Assembly (NCBI RefSeq): GCF_011751075.1 | Contig: NZ_JAALLN010000001.1 | Span: forward strand, 372,001 to 436,000 | Length of the DNA stretch: 64,000 nucleotides | Origin: Flavobacterium poyangense | GTDB lineage: Bacteria; Bacteroidota; Bacteroidia; Flavobacteriales; Flavobacteriaceae | Direction: 5' to 3' | Made by a program: the position numbers and the translations under genes | Part shown: piece by piece, positions 28,201 to 37,996 of the stretch | Layout: the number at the start of each line of letters is the position of its first letter | How positions within the stretch are numbered: position 1 is the first letter of the stretch | Notes under the pieces: generated by a model | Database searches by the model: none | Told to the model about the DNA's origin: nothing | Seen by the model: the letters and a program-made list of their open reading frames with translations, nothing else

Positions 28201-29973
28201 ATGATTGAATCACCTAGAGGAATGACAATAATGGAGGCTTATGAATTGTATAGGAATAATAAACTATACATTAATAGGCGCTACCAAAGAAAACTCGTTT
28301 GGAGTCAGCAAGAAAAAAAAAATTTAGTAGAATCTATAATTTTACAATATCCAATACCATTAATTCTACTTGCTACACAAACTGATAGGTACGAAATAAT
28401 TGATGGTATGCAAAGGTTAAATTCAATTTTTGGTTTTATTGAAAATCATTTTCCTGTATATATTGATGGAACTGATAAATATTTTAACATTCCTGACTTT
28501 ACTTTCGCGCAATCACAAGTAAATAAAGGTATTGTTTTTCCAAAAAGTAATGTTCATACTTTAAGTCAAGAACAAGTTTCATCTTTCATACAATATCCTT
28601 TTCCTGTCACAATTTTTAAAACAGGTAGTACAGAAGAAATAAATGAAACATTCAGAAGAATAAACTCTACTGGACGAAAGCTCTCACCACAAGAAGTAAG
28701 ACAAGCTGGAAATGTATCTAAATTTTCATTGCTGGTTAGAGAAATAGCTTCTGAGATTCGAGGAGATGCTTCTCGAGAAATACTTTTGCTTCAAGACATG
28801 CCAGAAATAAGTATTGATTCAAAATTATCAAAACATGAATATGGAATAAATGCAGAAGAAACATTTTGGTGTAGGCAAGGCGTTTTAAATGTTTCAGATT
28901 TAAAAGAGAGTGAAGATGAACAGGTAATTGCGGACATAATCTTATCAACTTCGTTAGGCACTCCCTTTCCTGCAAGTAGAGTGGCTTTTGATAATTATTA
29001 CGGAAGTGGAAACATTGATAAATCAAAAGACATAGATATAAAAATAAATACACTTGGCGAGAAAAATGTTAGGGAAGAATTACTTATAGTCTTTTCTGAA
29101 ATAGTTAACATGGTTGATTTTCATTTTGATGGCGAAAAACTAAAAAGTGTACTAAACCCAAATGCTGGTGGGAATCCTGTGAAGGAGGCATTTTATACTT
29201 TGTTTCTTGCATTTTATGATTTAATGATTAAAGAAAATAAAGCTCCTTTTGATCACAAAAAAATTAAATCTTCTCTAAAAAATTTACATTCTAAATTAGT
29301 TAAATCAAGAAATTACACAACTACTGAAGACAGAGGAAATAATATTAATATTTGTAAAGGACTAATTCAAGATTCATTCAAGAAAACTAGTACTACATTT
29401 AGAAGTACTACATCTTATATAATCGATTTTCAAGCATATATAATGAAATCTAAGTCTGAATCAGCAGTTTATGACTTTAAGCAAGGTTTCTATACTCTTA
29501 ATCCAACTAAAAGAGAATTTGACGAAAAAAGTTTCAACAAAATACTTTGTAATATTTCTGCATTAGCAAATTTAGGTAAAGACAGAACGGGCTATTTATT
29601 TATAGGAGTAACAGACAAAGAAGCAGATACCTTACAAGTTGAAAAAATTGATAGATTAAAAAACCTCCCAAGATATCATGATTTTGGGGTAGTTGGACTA
29701 GAAAGAGAAGCTCTTTTAAAAGGTGTTTCTCTTGACCAATATATTAGTTATATAACAAGCAGAATAAGTGCTTCAAATTTGGAAGTGGGGCTGAAAATAA
29801 GAATTACCAAGGATTTAACACCAATAACTTACCATGGTCAAACAATTTTGATGATTAAAGTCACTACAGGTTCAGAACCAGTATATTTTGATGAAAAATT
29901 ATATCAAAGAGAAGGAGCAAATTGTGTTGAAGTAATTGGCTCAAAACAAAAAGAGATTTTCAAATTGTTCTAA
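28201..29973 (+). CDS. DUF262 / AlbA_2 (Schlafen-type) fusion protein
   Basis: The 590-residue protein begins with a DUF262 (ParB/Srx-like) domain. It shows NRRYQRKLVWSQQEKKNLVE, IPLILLATQTDRYEIIDGMQ and RRINSTGRKLSPQEVRQA, the family's DGQQR-like motif appearing as DGMQR. Residues ~400-590 match an AlbA_2/Schlafen-type domain: SAVYDFKQGFYTLNP, then ILCNISALANLGKDRTGYLF and IGVTDKEAD, and IMLKV-type strands with YQREGANCV near the end. DUF262 occurs in GmrSD-type, BrxU and SspE defence enzymes. The fusion likely couples NTP sensing with nucleic-acid attack; that is inference. A terminator lies 140 nt downstream. Confidence 0.75.
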   Translation: MIESPRGMTIMEAYELYRNNKLYINRRYQRKLVWSQQEKKNLVESIILQYPIPLILLATQTDRYEIIDGMQRLNSIFGFIENHFPVYIDGTDKYFNIPDFTFAQSQVNKGIVFPKSNVHTLSQEQVSSFIQYPFPVTIFKTGSTEEINETFRRINSTGRKLSPQEVRQAGNVSKFSLLVREIASEIRGDASREILLLQDMPEISIDSKLSKHEYGINAEETFWCRQGVLNVSDLKESEDEQVIADIILSTSLGTPFPASRVAFDNYYGSGNIDKSKDIDIKINTLGEKNVREELLIVFSEIVNMVDFHFDGEKLKSVLNPNAGGNPVKEAFYTLFLAFYDLMIKENKAPFDHKKIKSSLKNLHSKLVKSRNYTTTEDRGNNINICKGLIQDSFKKTSTTFRSTTSYIIDFQAYIMKSKSESAVYDFKQGFYTLNPTKREFDEKSFNKILCNISALANLGKDRTGYLFIGVTDKEADTLQVEKIDRLKNLPRYHDFGVVGLEREALLKGVSLDQYISYITSRISASNLEVGLKIRITKDLTPITYHGQTILMIKVTTGSEPVYFDEKLYQREGANCVEVIGSKQKEIFKLF

Positions 29974-30115
29974 TATAAGTATTCTGTTTGTAAAAACTAT
30001 ACTTTTTAAGTTTCTGTACTGATTGGTACCCCGAAAAATATGACTTTACAAAGTATTGAATTTATTGAAACGAGGATAAAAAAGAGAGTAACTCTTTCTG
30101 TTCCGCATTAAATAT

Positions 30116-30150
30116 AAAAATCATTAAATCTTACGATTTAATGATTTTTT
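30116..30150 (+). terminator. Rho-independent terminator after the DUF262-AlbA_2 gene
   Basis: AAATCATTAAATC and GATTTAATGATTT (13 bp) enclose a 4-nt TTAC loop, with T6 on the right and A-rich sequence on the left. It may also serve the minus-strand gene that converges from the right. Confidence 0.85.
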
Positions 30151-30230
30151 GCTTTTTTGATTGAGTGTACAAGTCGATTTAGCTTTTCCATCAGATTATG
30201 GAACGCTAATGAAGATGTCATAAAAAGTTA

Positions 30231-33170
30231 TCAAACTTCACTTGCAGTAGCATAAAAATCAAATATTAGTTTGACTTTTCTAACCCGTCTTAAATCTACT
30301 TGAGGATTTACATCCTTATTAATAGACAATCGCCAATTTGCGAATGGGCTCACGAGTGTGTATTTTTTATTGGAATCTTCAAAAGTACCAGTAATATTAT
30401 TTCTGTAACTTTCAAGGTCATACTGGTCATCTTGGTGTTCATCATATTTATAATCAAGTAAAATGGGGACTTTATCATGACAAAAATCATGTTTTTTCCC
30501 CCTACGGGAAATTATTAAGGAATTTCCTAAGTGTTCCAATTTCATGGAAACAGCATTTCCTTTATTTCGTATTCCATCCAGGTAAACTCTCACATTACGA
30601 ATCCTGATTTCGGCAAAATCCCCTTTAAGATCATCTTCAGGCAATAATGAAAAGTTTAGAACATGTCCTGTTTCATCGCCTTTAATAAAATCGGTAAACA
30701 TTAAAGGATACCTTTTAATATCAATTATAACCTCCTTATTCAGATAAGGGTTGAGACCATTGCTAAGGGCATTTTCATTTTCTATATCATCTATAGTAGA
30801 ATTTATCAAATTACTTTGAAGGGTTGCTATAGATGCATCAAAATATTGCATTTCGTTATGTTTAAGGCTATAAAACTCCATTGATCTCGTAAACAGGTAC
30901 AATAGGTTTATTATTTGTTTTTTAACGCTATAGTATTGGTTGACCATAAGCAACTGCAATTCTCCGGGTGCCTGTTTGGCGGCGTTTACTATAAGGGGAT
31001 CCGAAAGTTTCTGCAAATCTATTTCTACTAGCGTTATGTCGCTTTTTAATTTGTCTAATTCATGGATACTACTACTATACTCTAAACGTTTTTTATTCCT
31101 GTTATTAATAACGTTTATATACTGACGCATTTCTGCTTTATAGGCTCTTGCTTCAGGCATATCAATATATTTGTTAATAGTTTTTTCAAAGTCTTCATAT
31201 TCCATTTCTATAAGAGAAGTTGTCAGGGAAGCATCATTTTTGGCTTTGGCAAAAAAGTCACCTATCTTGTCTTCCACCCGTTCTAATGCATTAGCTGCAT
31301 TGCCAAAACTTGTACTTGCTTCCTTGGCAATCTTACCCACTTCCTTAACAACTCCCCACTGTTCTTTTAGTGTGTCAGCAGTCTCGCTAAGCTTATTGTA
31401 AGTTTGTATGGCTCCTACAGTAGCGCCAATTCCCGCCCCAAAACTTGAAACGGCAACACCCACTGAAACAATGATCTGGGCACAGCTTATAACCTCTTTA
31501 AATCCGCATTTTTTTTTATTCCTTTCCTTTAGAGCATCCTTGAATCTTTTTTCAGCTCTTTCAAGCTGTATAACCCTTTTGTCTATATCAAGATTCAATC
31601 CTTTTATCTCATCCTGAAGTGCATAAAATGTGTAATTATATTTGTTCTGGTAATTCGTTTTTAAGATGCTTAGACCTTGCATTATCGAACTTTGAGATTG
31701 CTGGATGGATTGCACTTCTGCGTCAGCCAACGTTTGCTGATTGTAAAATTTGAATACTGTGCTTTCAAAACTGACTGCTAATGTAATTAGCTGATTTATT
31801 TCGCGTTTTAAATAATCCTTCCTTAGTCTGGGAACATAATTAGCGGACCTAGCCCAGAAATTCAATCCGAGATTGATTTGTGACTGATATACCTTTGCCC
31901 GATTTACAATAACATCTGATTCTGTAATGTCGGCAAAAGTAAAATTGCAAAGCGAAAAATACAGTCTGTTAACAGGATTGTCTAGTAAAGATGTATTCAC
32001 CCTGCTTACTACATTAAAAAGTTCAACCGCCTTGGCTAAATCAGAATTTAAATAAAAGCTTTCGGCTTTCAATAATAATAATTTTGTATAGCTGGTAGTA
32101 AGCTGGTTTGATATTTCTTTTATAACAGCAAAACTTTGACTTACGCTACCTGTAATACCTGCTACACCTTCCGCACCGTTGCCTCCAGTATCTCCAATAC
32201 TCCCCTGAGCCCCCGATTGAGCTCTGTTGTTCGAGAGCCTCCAGCTTTCTGAGCCAGAACCATGAGGCCCTCCTCCTGAACCTCTCCATGACCCATATTT
32301 ACCTCCGGCTCCGCCTGCTCCTCCGGTTCCGCCTATGCCACCTTTTCCACCAGCTCCACCTTTTCCCCCTATTGATAAAATTTCAACAAAGTCATGAATT
32401 ATTGGATCTTGTTCAACATAGTCTAAGTAATAGCGAGTAATATTAATGTCATTCCCTTTTCCACCGGCACCACCACTTGCACCATTTCCTCCATTTCCTC
32501 CTTTTTGACCTACGCCTCCTGCTTGAGGCTGACCATCAGTTTTGGCATTTGCTCCTACAACACCGACAGCTCCAGTATAACCATCTCCTCCATCTTCACC
32601 CTTACCACCATCTCCTCCTAGTGAATATAGTTTTATCTTATTAGCAGATGTTGCAACCGAATAAGTTAAACTAACCTTACCGGCGTCTCCACCATCAACA
32701 AAAACTTTTCTTGTAGTATCAATTTCATTGTTTCCAGCTTCACCATGCTGACCAATTTGTTGTGCATTAGGAGCTTTAGCTACATTTTCACCACTTTTAC
32801 CACGTGATACTATGATGGTATCCCTAACTGCTTTTATACTATAGCAGAAAATAGAAATGTTACGTCCATCAAGGACTTCTATATCATCTTCAATTATTAA
32901 TTCGTGACACAGAATATGGATGTTCTTTTTGAAATTTTTCAAAAATCCATTCTTAACCGTGTAACTATAGGCCTGAATTAGAATATCATTTTCTCCATGC
33001 ACTATCAATATAGGGTCGCCAAACATTATGTCAAAGACTTTATCTTTGGACTGATTTTTAATCGTATCCTCCGAAAAGTTTTTTAAATTGAAAAGCATTA
33101 TATCGGGTAAGAAGGCTACACTTCCCAAAACAATACTAGAGTTTTTAATGAAATGGCGACGTGATGACAT
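30231..33170 (-). CDS. Tat-signal, Gly-rich, pore-former-like protein
   Basis: The 979-residue product starts MSSRRHFIKNSSIVLGSVAF, a twin-arginine signal (SRRxFIK). A beta domain follows (to ~140), then a glycine-rich region (~140-350) with GGxGGxGG runs interrupted by ordinary sequence. A helical TPR-like stretch (~350-520) and a long helical core (~520-770) come next. In this core a hydrophobic segment (IIVSVGVAVSSFGAGIGATV) is held between long amphipathic coiled-coil helices, the layout of alpha-pore-forming toxins such as the XaxA/HBL group. The C-terminal ~200 residues are beta-rich. It lies 435 nt downstream of the GTPase conflict operon in the same direction, but may be separately transcribed. 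Function is not recognised. Confidence 0.65.
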   Translation of the reverse strand: MSSRRHFIKNSSIVLGSVAFLPDIMLFNLKNFSEDTIKNQSKDKVFDIMFGDPILIVHGENDILIQAYSYTVKNGFLKNFKKNIHILCHELIIEDDIEVLDGRNISIFCYSIKAVRDTIIVSRGKSGENVAKAPNAQQIGQHGEAGNNEIDTTRKVFVDGGDAGKVSLTYSVATSANKIKLYSLGGDGGKGEDGGDGYTGAVGVVGANAKTDGQPQAGGVGQKGGNGGNGASGGAGGKGNDINITRYYLDYVEQDPIIHDFVEILSIGGKGGAGGKGGIGGTGGAGGAGGKYGSWRGSGGGPHGSGSESWRLSNNRAQSGAQGSIGDTGGNGAEGVAGITGSVSQSFAVIKEISNQLTTSYTKLLLLKAESFYLNSDLAKAVELFNVVSRVNTSLLDNPVNRLYFSLCNFTFADITESDVIVNRAKVYQSQINLGLNFWARSANYVPRLRKDYLKREINQLITLAVSFESTVFKFYNQQTLADAEVQSIQQSQSSIMQGLSILKTNYQNKYNYTFYALQDEIKGLNLDIDKRVIQLERAEKRFKDALKERNKKKCGFKEVISCAQIIVSVGVAVSSFGAGIGATVGAIQTYNKLSETADTLKEQWGVVKEVGKIAKEASTSFGNAANALERVEDKIGDFFAKAKNDASLTTSLIEMEYEDFEKTINKYIDMPEARAYKAEMRQYINVINNRNKKRLEYSSSIHELDKLKSDITLVEIDLQKLSDPLIVNAAKQAPGELQLLMVNQYYSVKKQIINLLYLFTRSMEFYSLKHNEMQYFDASIATLQSNLINSTIDDIENENALSNGLNPYLNKEVIIDIKRYPLMFTDFIKGDETGHVLNFSLLPEDDLKGDFAEIRIRNVRVYLDGIRNKGNAVSMKLEHLGNSLIISRRGKKHDFCHDKVPILLDYKYDEHQDDQYDLESYRNNITGTFEDSNKKYTLVSPFANWRLSINKDVNPQVDLRRVRKVKLIFDFYATASEV

Positions 33171-33605
33171 ATATATAAAGTTAAATTATAACATTTAAAT
33201 CTTCAAGATAGATATTATTACTAACAGGCAATTTAACACCTTATAAATGATATCAAAATACCTATTAATAGGTATTTTATAATAATGCCCTAATAAGTCA
33301 TATTTTCGAGTTTTACTTTTGCATTACTAATTTTTTTACATCAAGAAATGGAATTTACTTTTACAGACTACTTAGTGAAAAACAAATAACGGCATGGTCA
33401 TTAAAAGACTTTTTTAAACTTGACTTCACTATACCTGCCTAAACAAATTCCATCCACTTTTTGCTTGGATATGCAAAAGCTTTTCATACTAATTCTCAAC
33501 GCGAATAAAATTGACTATAATAATTTAAAAAATTAATAACATTGTATGAATCAAATTGCAAACAGCATTCATAATATCTGCTGTGTGCAATTTCAATTTA
33601 AACGG
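33171..33605. other. Intergenic gap between the conflict operon and the Tat-signal gene
   Basis: No gene is visible. Near 33550-33600 there is a partly symmetric stretch (TTGCAAACAG ... CTGTGTGCAA) that could be a hairpin or operator. The gap probably contains the promoter for the Tat-signal gene and the end of the conflict operon. Confidence 0.4.
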
Positions 33606-34622
33606 CTAAAAAAGATCCGTAATAAGCTGAGGATAATCACTTTTAATTTCATTTATCAAAGAAGCAGAGGAAATATTTTTTCCACCTCCTCCAAGAGAAA
33701 GTTTCTCAATTGCGCTATACCATTGTGATCGTCGACTTGAACTATTAATTATAATAGAAACATCACCACCAGCGCGTTTCCAAATATCGTCTTGCTCTGG
33801 ACCTTGTGGATAGAGTTTCACCAACTCGTCAACGAATTTCTTTTTGAAATCTTCCGAGTCTGTACTTTTTTCAAGCTTGTTGTAAATTTTTAGAGCATCT
33901 ATCATTTCGAATGTAAATGCTGCAGCATTGGCAGCTGCAACCGGTTGTGACCCGGCGGCGTCAGATTCTTCCTTATTTTCAATTAAATCTGAAATACCGC
34001 GAACTTCAATACCATGAGCTTGAAATGGTCTAGCAGCGATTAAATATCCATTTCCTTCCATATCTACTGCTGCTGCATCGCTACAATAGCGCTTAATGTA
34101 ATTGAAAGTTGTGGCACGGGTTGAAGAAACCACTTTTTCACCTGCGGCAATTGGGAGTACAAAAGAATTTGGTTTATTATCTTCAGTAAGTTTATCAGTC
34201 CATTTACCTTCTCTTTTTACATGTTTTGCAAGCTGCTCTAAGATATAGGAAGAAGGCACAGTATCAAACCTCGGCTTAAACTCCTCATCGTCTTTGCCGA
34301 CTTCAAAACCTATCACTTTAGAGGACGCAACTACATCTCCAAGAGCTACATCTTTTATACCTCCGGCAATACCCACAAAGAAAGTATAATCAGGATTAAA
34401 ATATTCTATAGCCCTGCCAGTTTCATCGGCAGCGCGAACATTACCTGCACCGGTTTCAACCAGCAAAACCGAAAAAACTTTATCACCAGAAATATATTTT
34501 CCAGAATTATATATAGATCCAGTTGAAGGATGCGTTTCAACTTGTACATTACTTATGTATTTTTTAACTGCTTCAAATTCCAATCCTAAAGCCGTCATTA
34601 TAAGTATTTTATTTTTTTCCAT
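33606..34622 (-). CDS. Nucleoside phosphorylase-EAD1 effector
   Basis: The 338-residue protein is an MTAN/PNP-type nucleoside phosphorylase: N-terminal KILIMTALGLEFEAVKKY, FVGIAGGIKDVALGDVV, and the active-site AAVDMEGNGYLIA and VRGISDLIE. The C-terminal ~90 residues form an effector-associated domain EAD1 (LYPQGPEQDDIWKRAGGD, then WYSAIEKLSLGGGGK and SDYPQ). EAD1 is known to recruit effectors to sensors carrying the same domain. It begins at the stop of GAP1 (TAATG overlap). It probably depletes a nucleotide pool when triggered; that is inference from related systems. Confidence 0.9.
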   Translation of the reverse strand: MEKNKILIMTALGLEFEAVKKYISNVQVETHPSTGSIYNSGKYISGDKVFSVLLVETGAGNVRAADETGRAIEYFNPDYTFFVGIAGGIKDVALGDVVASSKVIGFEVGKDDEEFKPRFDTVPSSYILEQLAKHVKREGKWTDKLTEDNKPNSFVLPIAAGEKVVSSTRATTFNYIKRYCSDAAAVDMEGNGYLIAARPFQAHGIEVRGISDLIENKEESDAAGSQPVAAANAAAFTFEMIDALKIYNKLEKSTDSEDFKKKFVDELVKLYPQGPEQDDIWKRAGGDVSIIINSSSRRSQWYSAIEKLSLGGGGKNISSASLINEIKSDYPQLITDLF

Positions 34623-37165
34623 TATTTAAAGTATTTTTTTAATTCCATCAATTCATAATTTTGAGGATAATCCTCCAACATTATTTTCAACAAAGATCCT
34701 GCAGAAAGATTTACTCCGCCACCGCCATTTCTTAATAGTGAAATACCATATTTCCAATTTTCCTCACGTGATTTTTGATTTATAAATTTACTAATGTCGC
34801 CACCAGCTCTTTTCCATATGTCACCATGTTCCGGACCTTGAGGATACATGGCAACAGCCTTTTTCAAAATTTCAGAATAAACAGCATCTTCTGATACTTG
34901 CCAACCAAATAAGTGTCCGCTTGTAAACATTTCATAAATGCTTAAACTTAAAATAGCTTTACAATTGTTTAGTGCAATCAAATATTGTTTATTATGTTTA
35001 GCTTTTTCGAAAATCTGGCGGGCAGACCTTGCAAATCCCTTCTCAAAAACAACGCTTCCTAATTTAGAGGATTCAAGTTCTGTTAAATTTTCTTTATAAT
35101 AACAGATGTAGTCGGAAAGGTGTGTGTCTTTTAGCCCCTCTATACTAAAAAAAGCAACCAGAACAGCACTCATATTAGATCTGTTTTCACTTAAAAAATT
35201 AGTAATAAAATCATCACTAGAAATAATAGCTGATATTTCGCTTTCCAATTTATAAGTAGTTAATACACCTTCTAAAATTTTTTCCATGCAACCAATTGCC
35301 GTTGCTTTCTGAAATGTTTTAAGATAAGGTACCGGAAGGTTATTCCATATATTGTGTCGATTTTCATATCCTGATAGATCTGAGAATTTACTTTCTGAAA
35401 AAAGTAATAGTATAAGATCTGGAATCGCAATTCCTTTCTTGATCAGGTTGACAACTTTTCCCAGAATAGAACTCAATTTTTCTACTCCGTATGCCAAATT
35501 TTTAGTTGTTTTTAAGCTTTCAGACCAAATTTTCAACCATACAGAATGACCTGCATCTAATTCTTTTAATAAATTTGGTTTTATTAGTGCCCTGTCTGCA
35601 TATTCTTTAATCAGCAAATCATCCGCTACATCAAGAGCTAAAGTCAGGAGCTCAGCATCACTTAATTTCTTTAATAGCAAATTGGAACCTTCAAATAAAG
35701 TTGAGTGGGCATTTCTTTCATATTCGATCTGCATCTTTGTTGCTTCTGCTGCGCTTAAATAGTGCAACAGTAAATGGGCATGCAAAAGAAACCAGTTTTT
35801 ATCACGAATACTAAGTGCAATTTTTTCTGCAGTTTTACTATTAATTGACTTAGGCATACATTCAATAAATACCTTTTCAATATCTTTATCTGCGGCAATA
35901 AACGACAATAGCTTAACCATAGAACTTTCCGGTTTAAGAAAAATTTTCCATGCATTGATGCTGCTTACAGATTTTATTTTATTAAAAACTGCAGAAAAGC
36001 CGTTCAGTACGGCGTTACGCCACCATTCGCTTTTGTGTTCATCTGTAAGCTTAAGAAGTTCATCCATAGAATCACATTGAAAATCGTTTTCACTATGGAA
36101 TGCCTTATTGATAAATTTTTCTATTGCACTGCCGATACTATTTTTACCCTCAGAGAATCCATCCAAAACCAAATTACTCAAACTTTTAATATTACTATTT
36201 TGATCCAATGAAATCACATCGGAAAACTTGCTAATAATTTTATTTTTTATCACTCGGCCTGATGAAGATTCAGGTGATAATTTTGCAACATTCCTTACCA
36301 ATAATCTAATTTCATCTTGAGATAGATCTAGATCAATTCTCTGGTAAAGCTGAAATGTCTTTACTGCAAGTCTCACTGTAGACCAATCGGACAATTGAAT
36401 AGACAAATCATTGATAAACTCCTCAAATAAATTATCCGCATTTTTACAAAACACAAATTTTTCTATTTCAGACTCTATCTTTACATTTTGCAATTGCTCA
36501 TCGTCAATAAATGCAGAGTTTCTGAGAATTGGTTTTAAGTTTTCCTGAAAATAAATTATTGTTTTTGTGGTGTCCAATGATGATGGAGAAAAACCGGCAG
36601 TAAAAGAAAAATTCTTTCGTAATTCCAAAGGCAGGCCTGGCCAGATTGCACCAAGAGCTTCTTCAAAAGAAGAGAGTCTACCGCAAAAAACAACCGGTTG
36701 GGTATCTGCAATAATGTTATTTAGAATCTTTTGTATATAAAGCGGAACAAACTCTTGTATTTCATTAGTTTTATCTATTGATGGGGCAAACGTAATTAGA
36801 TCTAATTCCCTTTGATTTGAAATAGCTCCAACAAAATATTTCAGTACATCCCTAAAATCTTTTAAATAGGCTATATCGCTTAACTCCACAATAAGGACAT
36901 GGGTAAACACCATCCCACCACGTGCAGCCGTAGGGTCAGGAAATGTCTTGGTAAAAATGTATTTACTACCAAATCTAATTCCCGATAGATAAGGCTCCAT
37001 AACCATACCTGCAGCTAGGGCACCTGGCCTATCAGTAAAGGCAGTTAAAAATGAATTTAGGTCACTATCCCTAAAAGTCGATGCAATGCATCCATGGGAT
37101 TTTCCAATATCCCCATAATATGCTTGTCCTATATTAAAGTTTTTAGTGTCCAATGAATGATGCAA
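34622..37165 (-). CDS. GTPase-associated protein 1 (GAP1-N2/GAP1-M) with C-terminal EAD1
   Basis: The 847-residue protein opens with the GAP1-N2 pattern (DTKNFNIGQAYYGDIGKSHG, FTDRPGALAAGM, FTKTFPDPTAARGGMVFTHV). It has a large helical middle domain and ends in an EAD1 whose sequence closely parallels that of the downstream effector: MYPQGPEHGDIWKRAGGD, RNGGGGVNLSAGSLLK, EDYPQ. The EAD1 is expected to dock the effector's EAD1. The start overlaps the DO-GTPase1 gene by 23 nt. It acts as the adaptor/platform of the system and is cytoplasmic. Confidence 0.9.
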   Translation of the reverse strand: MHHSLDTKNFNIGQAYYGDIGKSHGCIASTFRDSDLNSFLTAFTDRPGALAAGMVMEPYLSGIRFGSKYIFTKTFPDPTAARGGMVFTHVLIVELSDIAYLKDFRDVLKYFVGAISNQRELDLITFAPSIDKTNEIQEFVPLYIQKILNNIIADTQPVVFCGRLSSFEEALGAIWPGLPLELRKNFSFTAGFSPSSLDTTKTIIYFQENLKPILRNSAFIDDEQLQNVKIESEIEKFVFCKNADNLFEEFINDLSIQLSDWSTVRLAVKTFQLYQRIDLDLSQDEIRLLVRNVAKLSPESSSGRVIKNKIISKFSDVISLDQNSNIKSLSNLVLDGFSEGKNSIGSAIEKFINKAFHSENDFQCDSMDELLKLTDEHKSEWWRNAVLNGFSAVFNKIKSVSSINAWKIFLKPESSMVKLLSFIAADKDIEKVFIECMPKSINSKTAEKIALSIRDKNWFLLHAHLLLHYLSAAEATKMQIEYERNAHSTLFEGSNLLLKKLSDAELLTLALDVADDLLIKEYADRALIKPNLLKELDAGHSVWLKIWSESLKTTKNLAYGVEKLSSILGKVVNLIKKGIAIPDLILLLFSESKFSDLSGYENRHNIWNNLPVPYLKTFQKATAIGCMEKILEGVLTTYKLESEISAIISSDDFITNFLSENRSNMSAVLVAFFSIEGLKDTHLSDYICYYKENLTELESSKLGSVVFEKGFARSARQIFEKAKHNKQYLIALNNCKAILSLSIYEMFTSGHLFGWQVSEDAVYSEILKKAVAMYPQGPEHGDIWKRAGGDISKFINQKSREENWKYGISLLRNGGGGVNLSAGSLLKIMLEDYPQNYELMELKKYFK

Positions 37166-37994
37166 TTGATAATGTTAAATCAGATTCTTTCCTCCCCTCG
37201 GGTGTTACTATGTATCCAAATTTTTCAGGCCCTTTTTTTACAAAATCTCTATCCGCTTCTTTTCTATCCAAGCTTTTTTCTGTTGAAGATAGTCCTATTA
37301 CATCAAGATACTCATCAATCCAGGTCTGCGTTAGGTAACTGTAAAAAGATGGTAGTTTTTCTTGAAGCAGTCCACTTGGCAATCGGTCGCCTACATGTGC
37401 TTCTAACAAATCCCAACAGGATAAAACGACCGTCAATTTCGGACTAGCAATCCTTTGCAGAGAAGCTGTTTTTTTTGCATAAAGCAGCATTTGCATTAAT
37501 TCTGTAAAATACGCTGCATCAGATAGCTTAAGAGTAGTCACTTCTTCATTTCGCTTGGCAAGAACTTCTAGATCCGGAATTCCACGATTTATGATGTCTT
37601 CAAGTGGAAGTATTTCGTCCAATCTAATAAACAACATCCATGAATCACTTTTTTCAATTTGATCTTTCCATACTTTTGTAATACGCCTATCATTAACTAT
37701 TGCCTTGACTTGCTCTCCTCCATAATCCGGAAAATTAAATGTTATATGTTTTCCCGTTTTGTCCTCAATTTGAAGCTCAAGTGTTTCATTTGAATTAACA
37801 TTTGTATGGTCAGCTGCTTTACCATCATTTAGGCATTCAAGGACTTCTTTGAAAATGCTTAAATTCTCGGGAGGTGAAACAATTTTATAAAAACTTTCAC
37901 GAGTTAGAAGTCTGCCGTAAAGCTGGCCCCCGAAATGTGTCTTACCAACATTTGGACCTCCAATTATCAATATATTATTTTTATTTTCTGACAT
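37143..37994 (-). CDS. Double-GTPase system protein, DO-GTPase1 type
   Basis: The 283-residue protein starts with a clear P-loop (NILIIGGPNVGKTHFGGQLY). The G3-like motif is NFPDYGGEQVK and a late VVLSCWDLLE stands where the base-specificity NKxD would be, as in several TRAFAC-related conflict GTPases. It lies between DO-GTPase2 and GAP1; such paired GTPases are thought to switch the complex on. Gaps are 2 nt upstream, with a 23-nt overlap downstream. Confidence 0.88.
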   Translation of the reverse strand: MSENKNNILIIGGPNVGKTHFGGQLYGRLLTRESFYKIVSPPENLSIFKEVLECLNDGKAADHTNVNSNETLELQIEDKTGKHITFNFPDYGGEQVKAIVNDRRITKVWKDQIEKSDSWMLFIRLDEILPLEDIINRGIPDLEVLAKRNEEVTTLKLSDAAYFTELMQMLLYAKKTASLQRIASPKLTVVLSCWDLLEAHVGDRLPSGLLQEKLPSFYSYLTQTWIDEYLDVIGLSSTEKSLDRKEADRDFVKKGPEKFGYIVTPEGRKESDLTLSIASFIGH

Positions 37995-37996
37995 AG

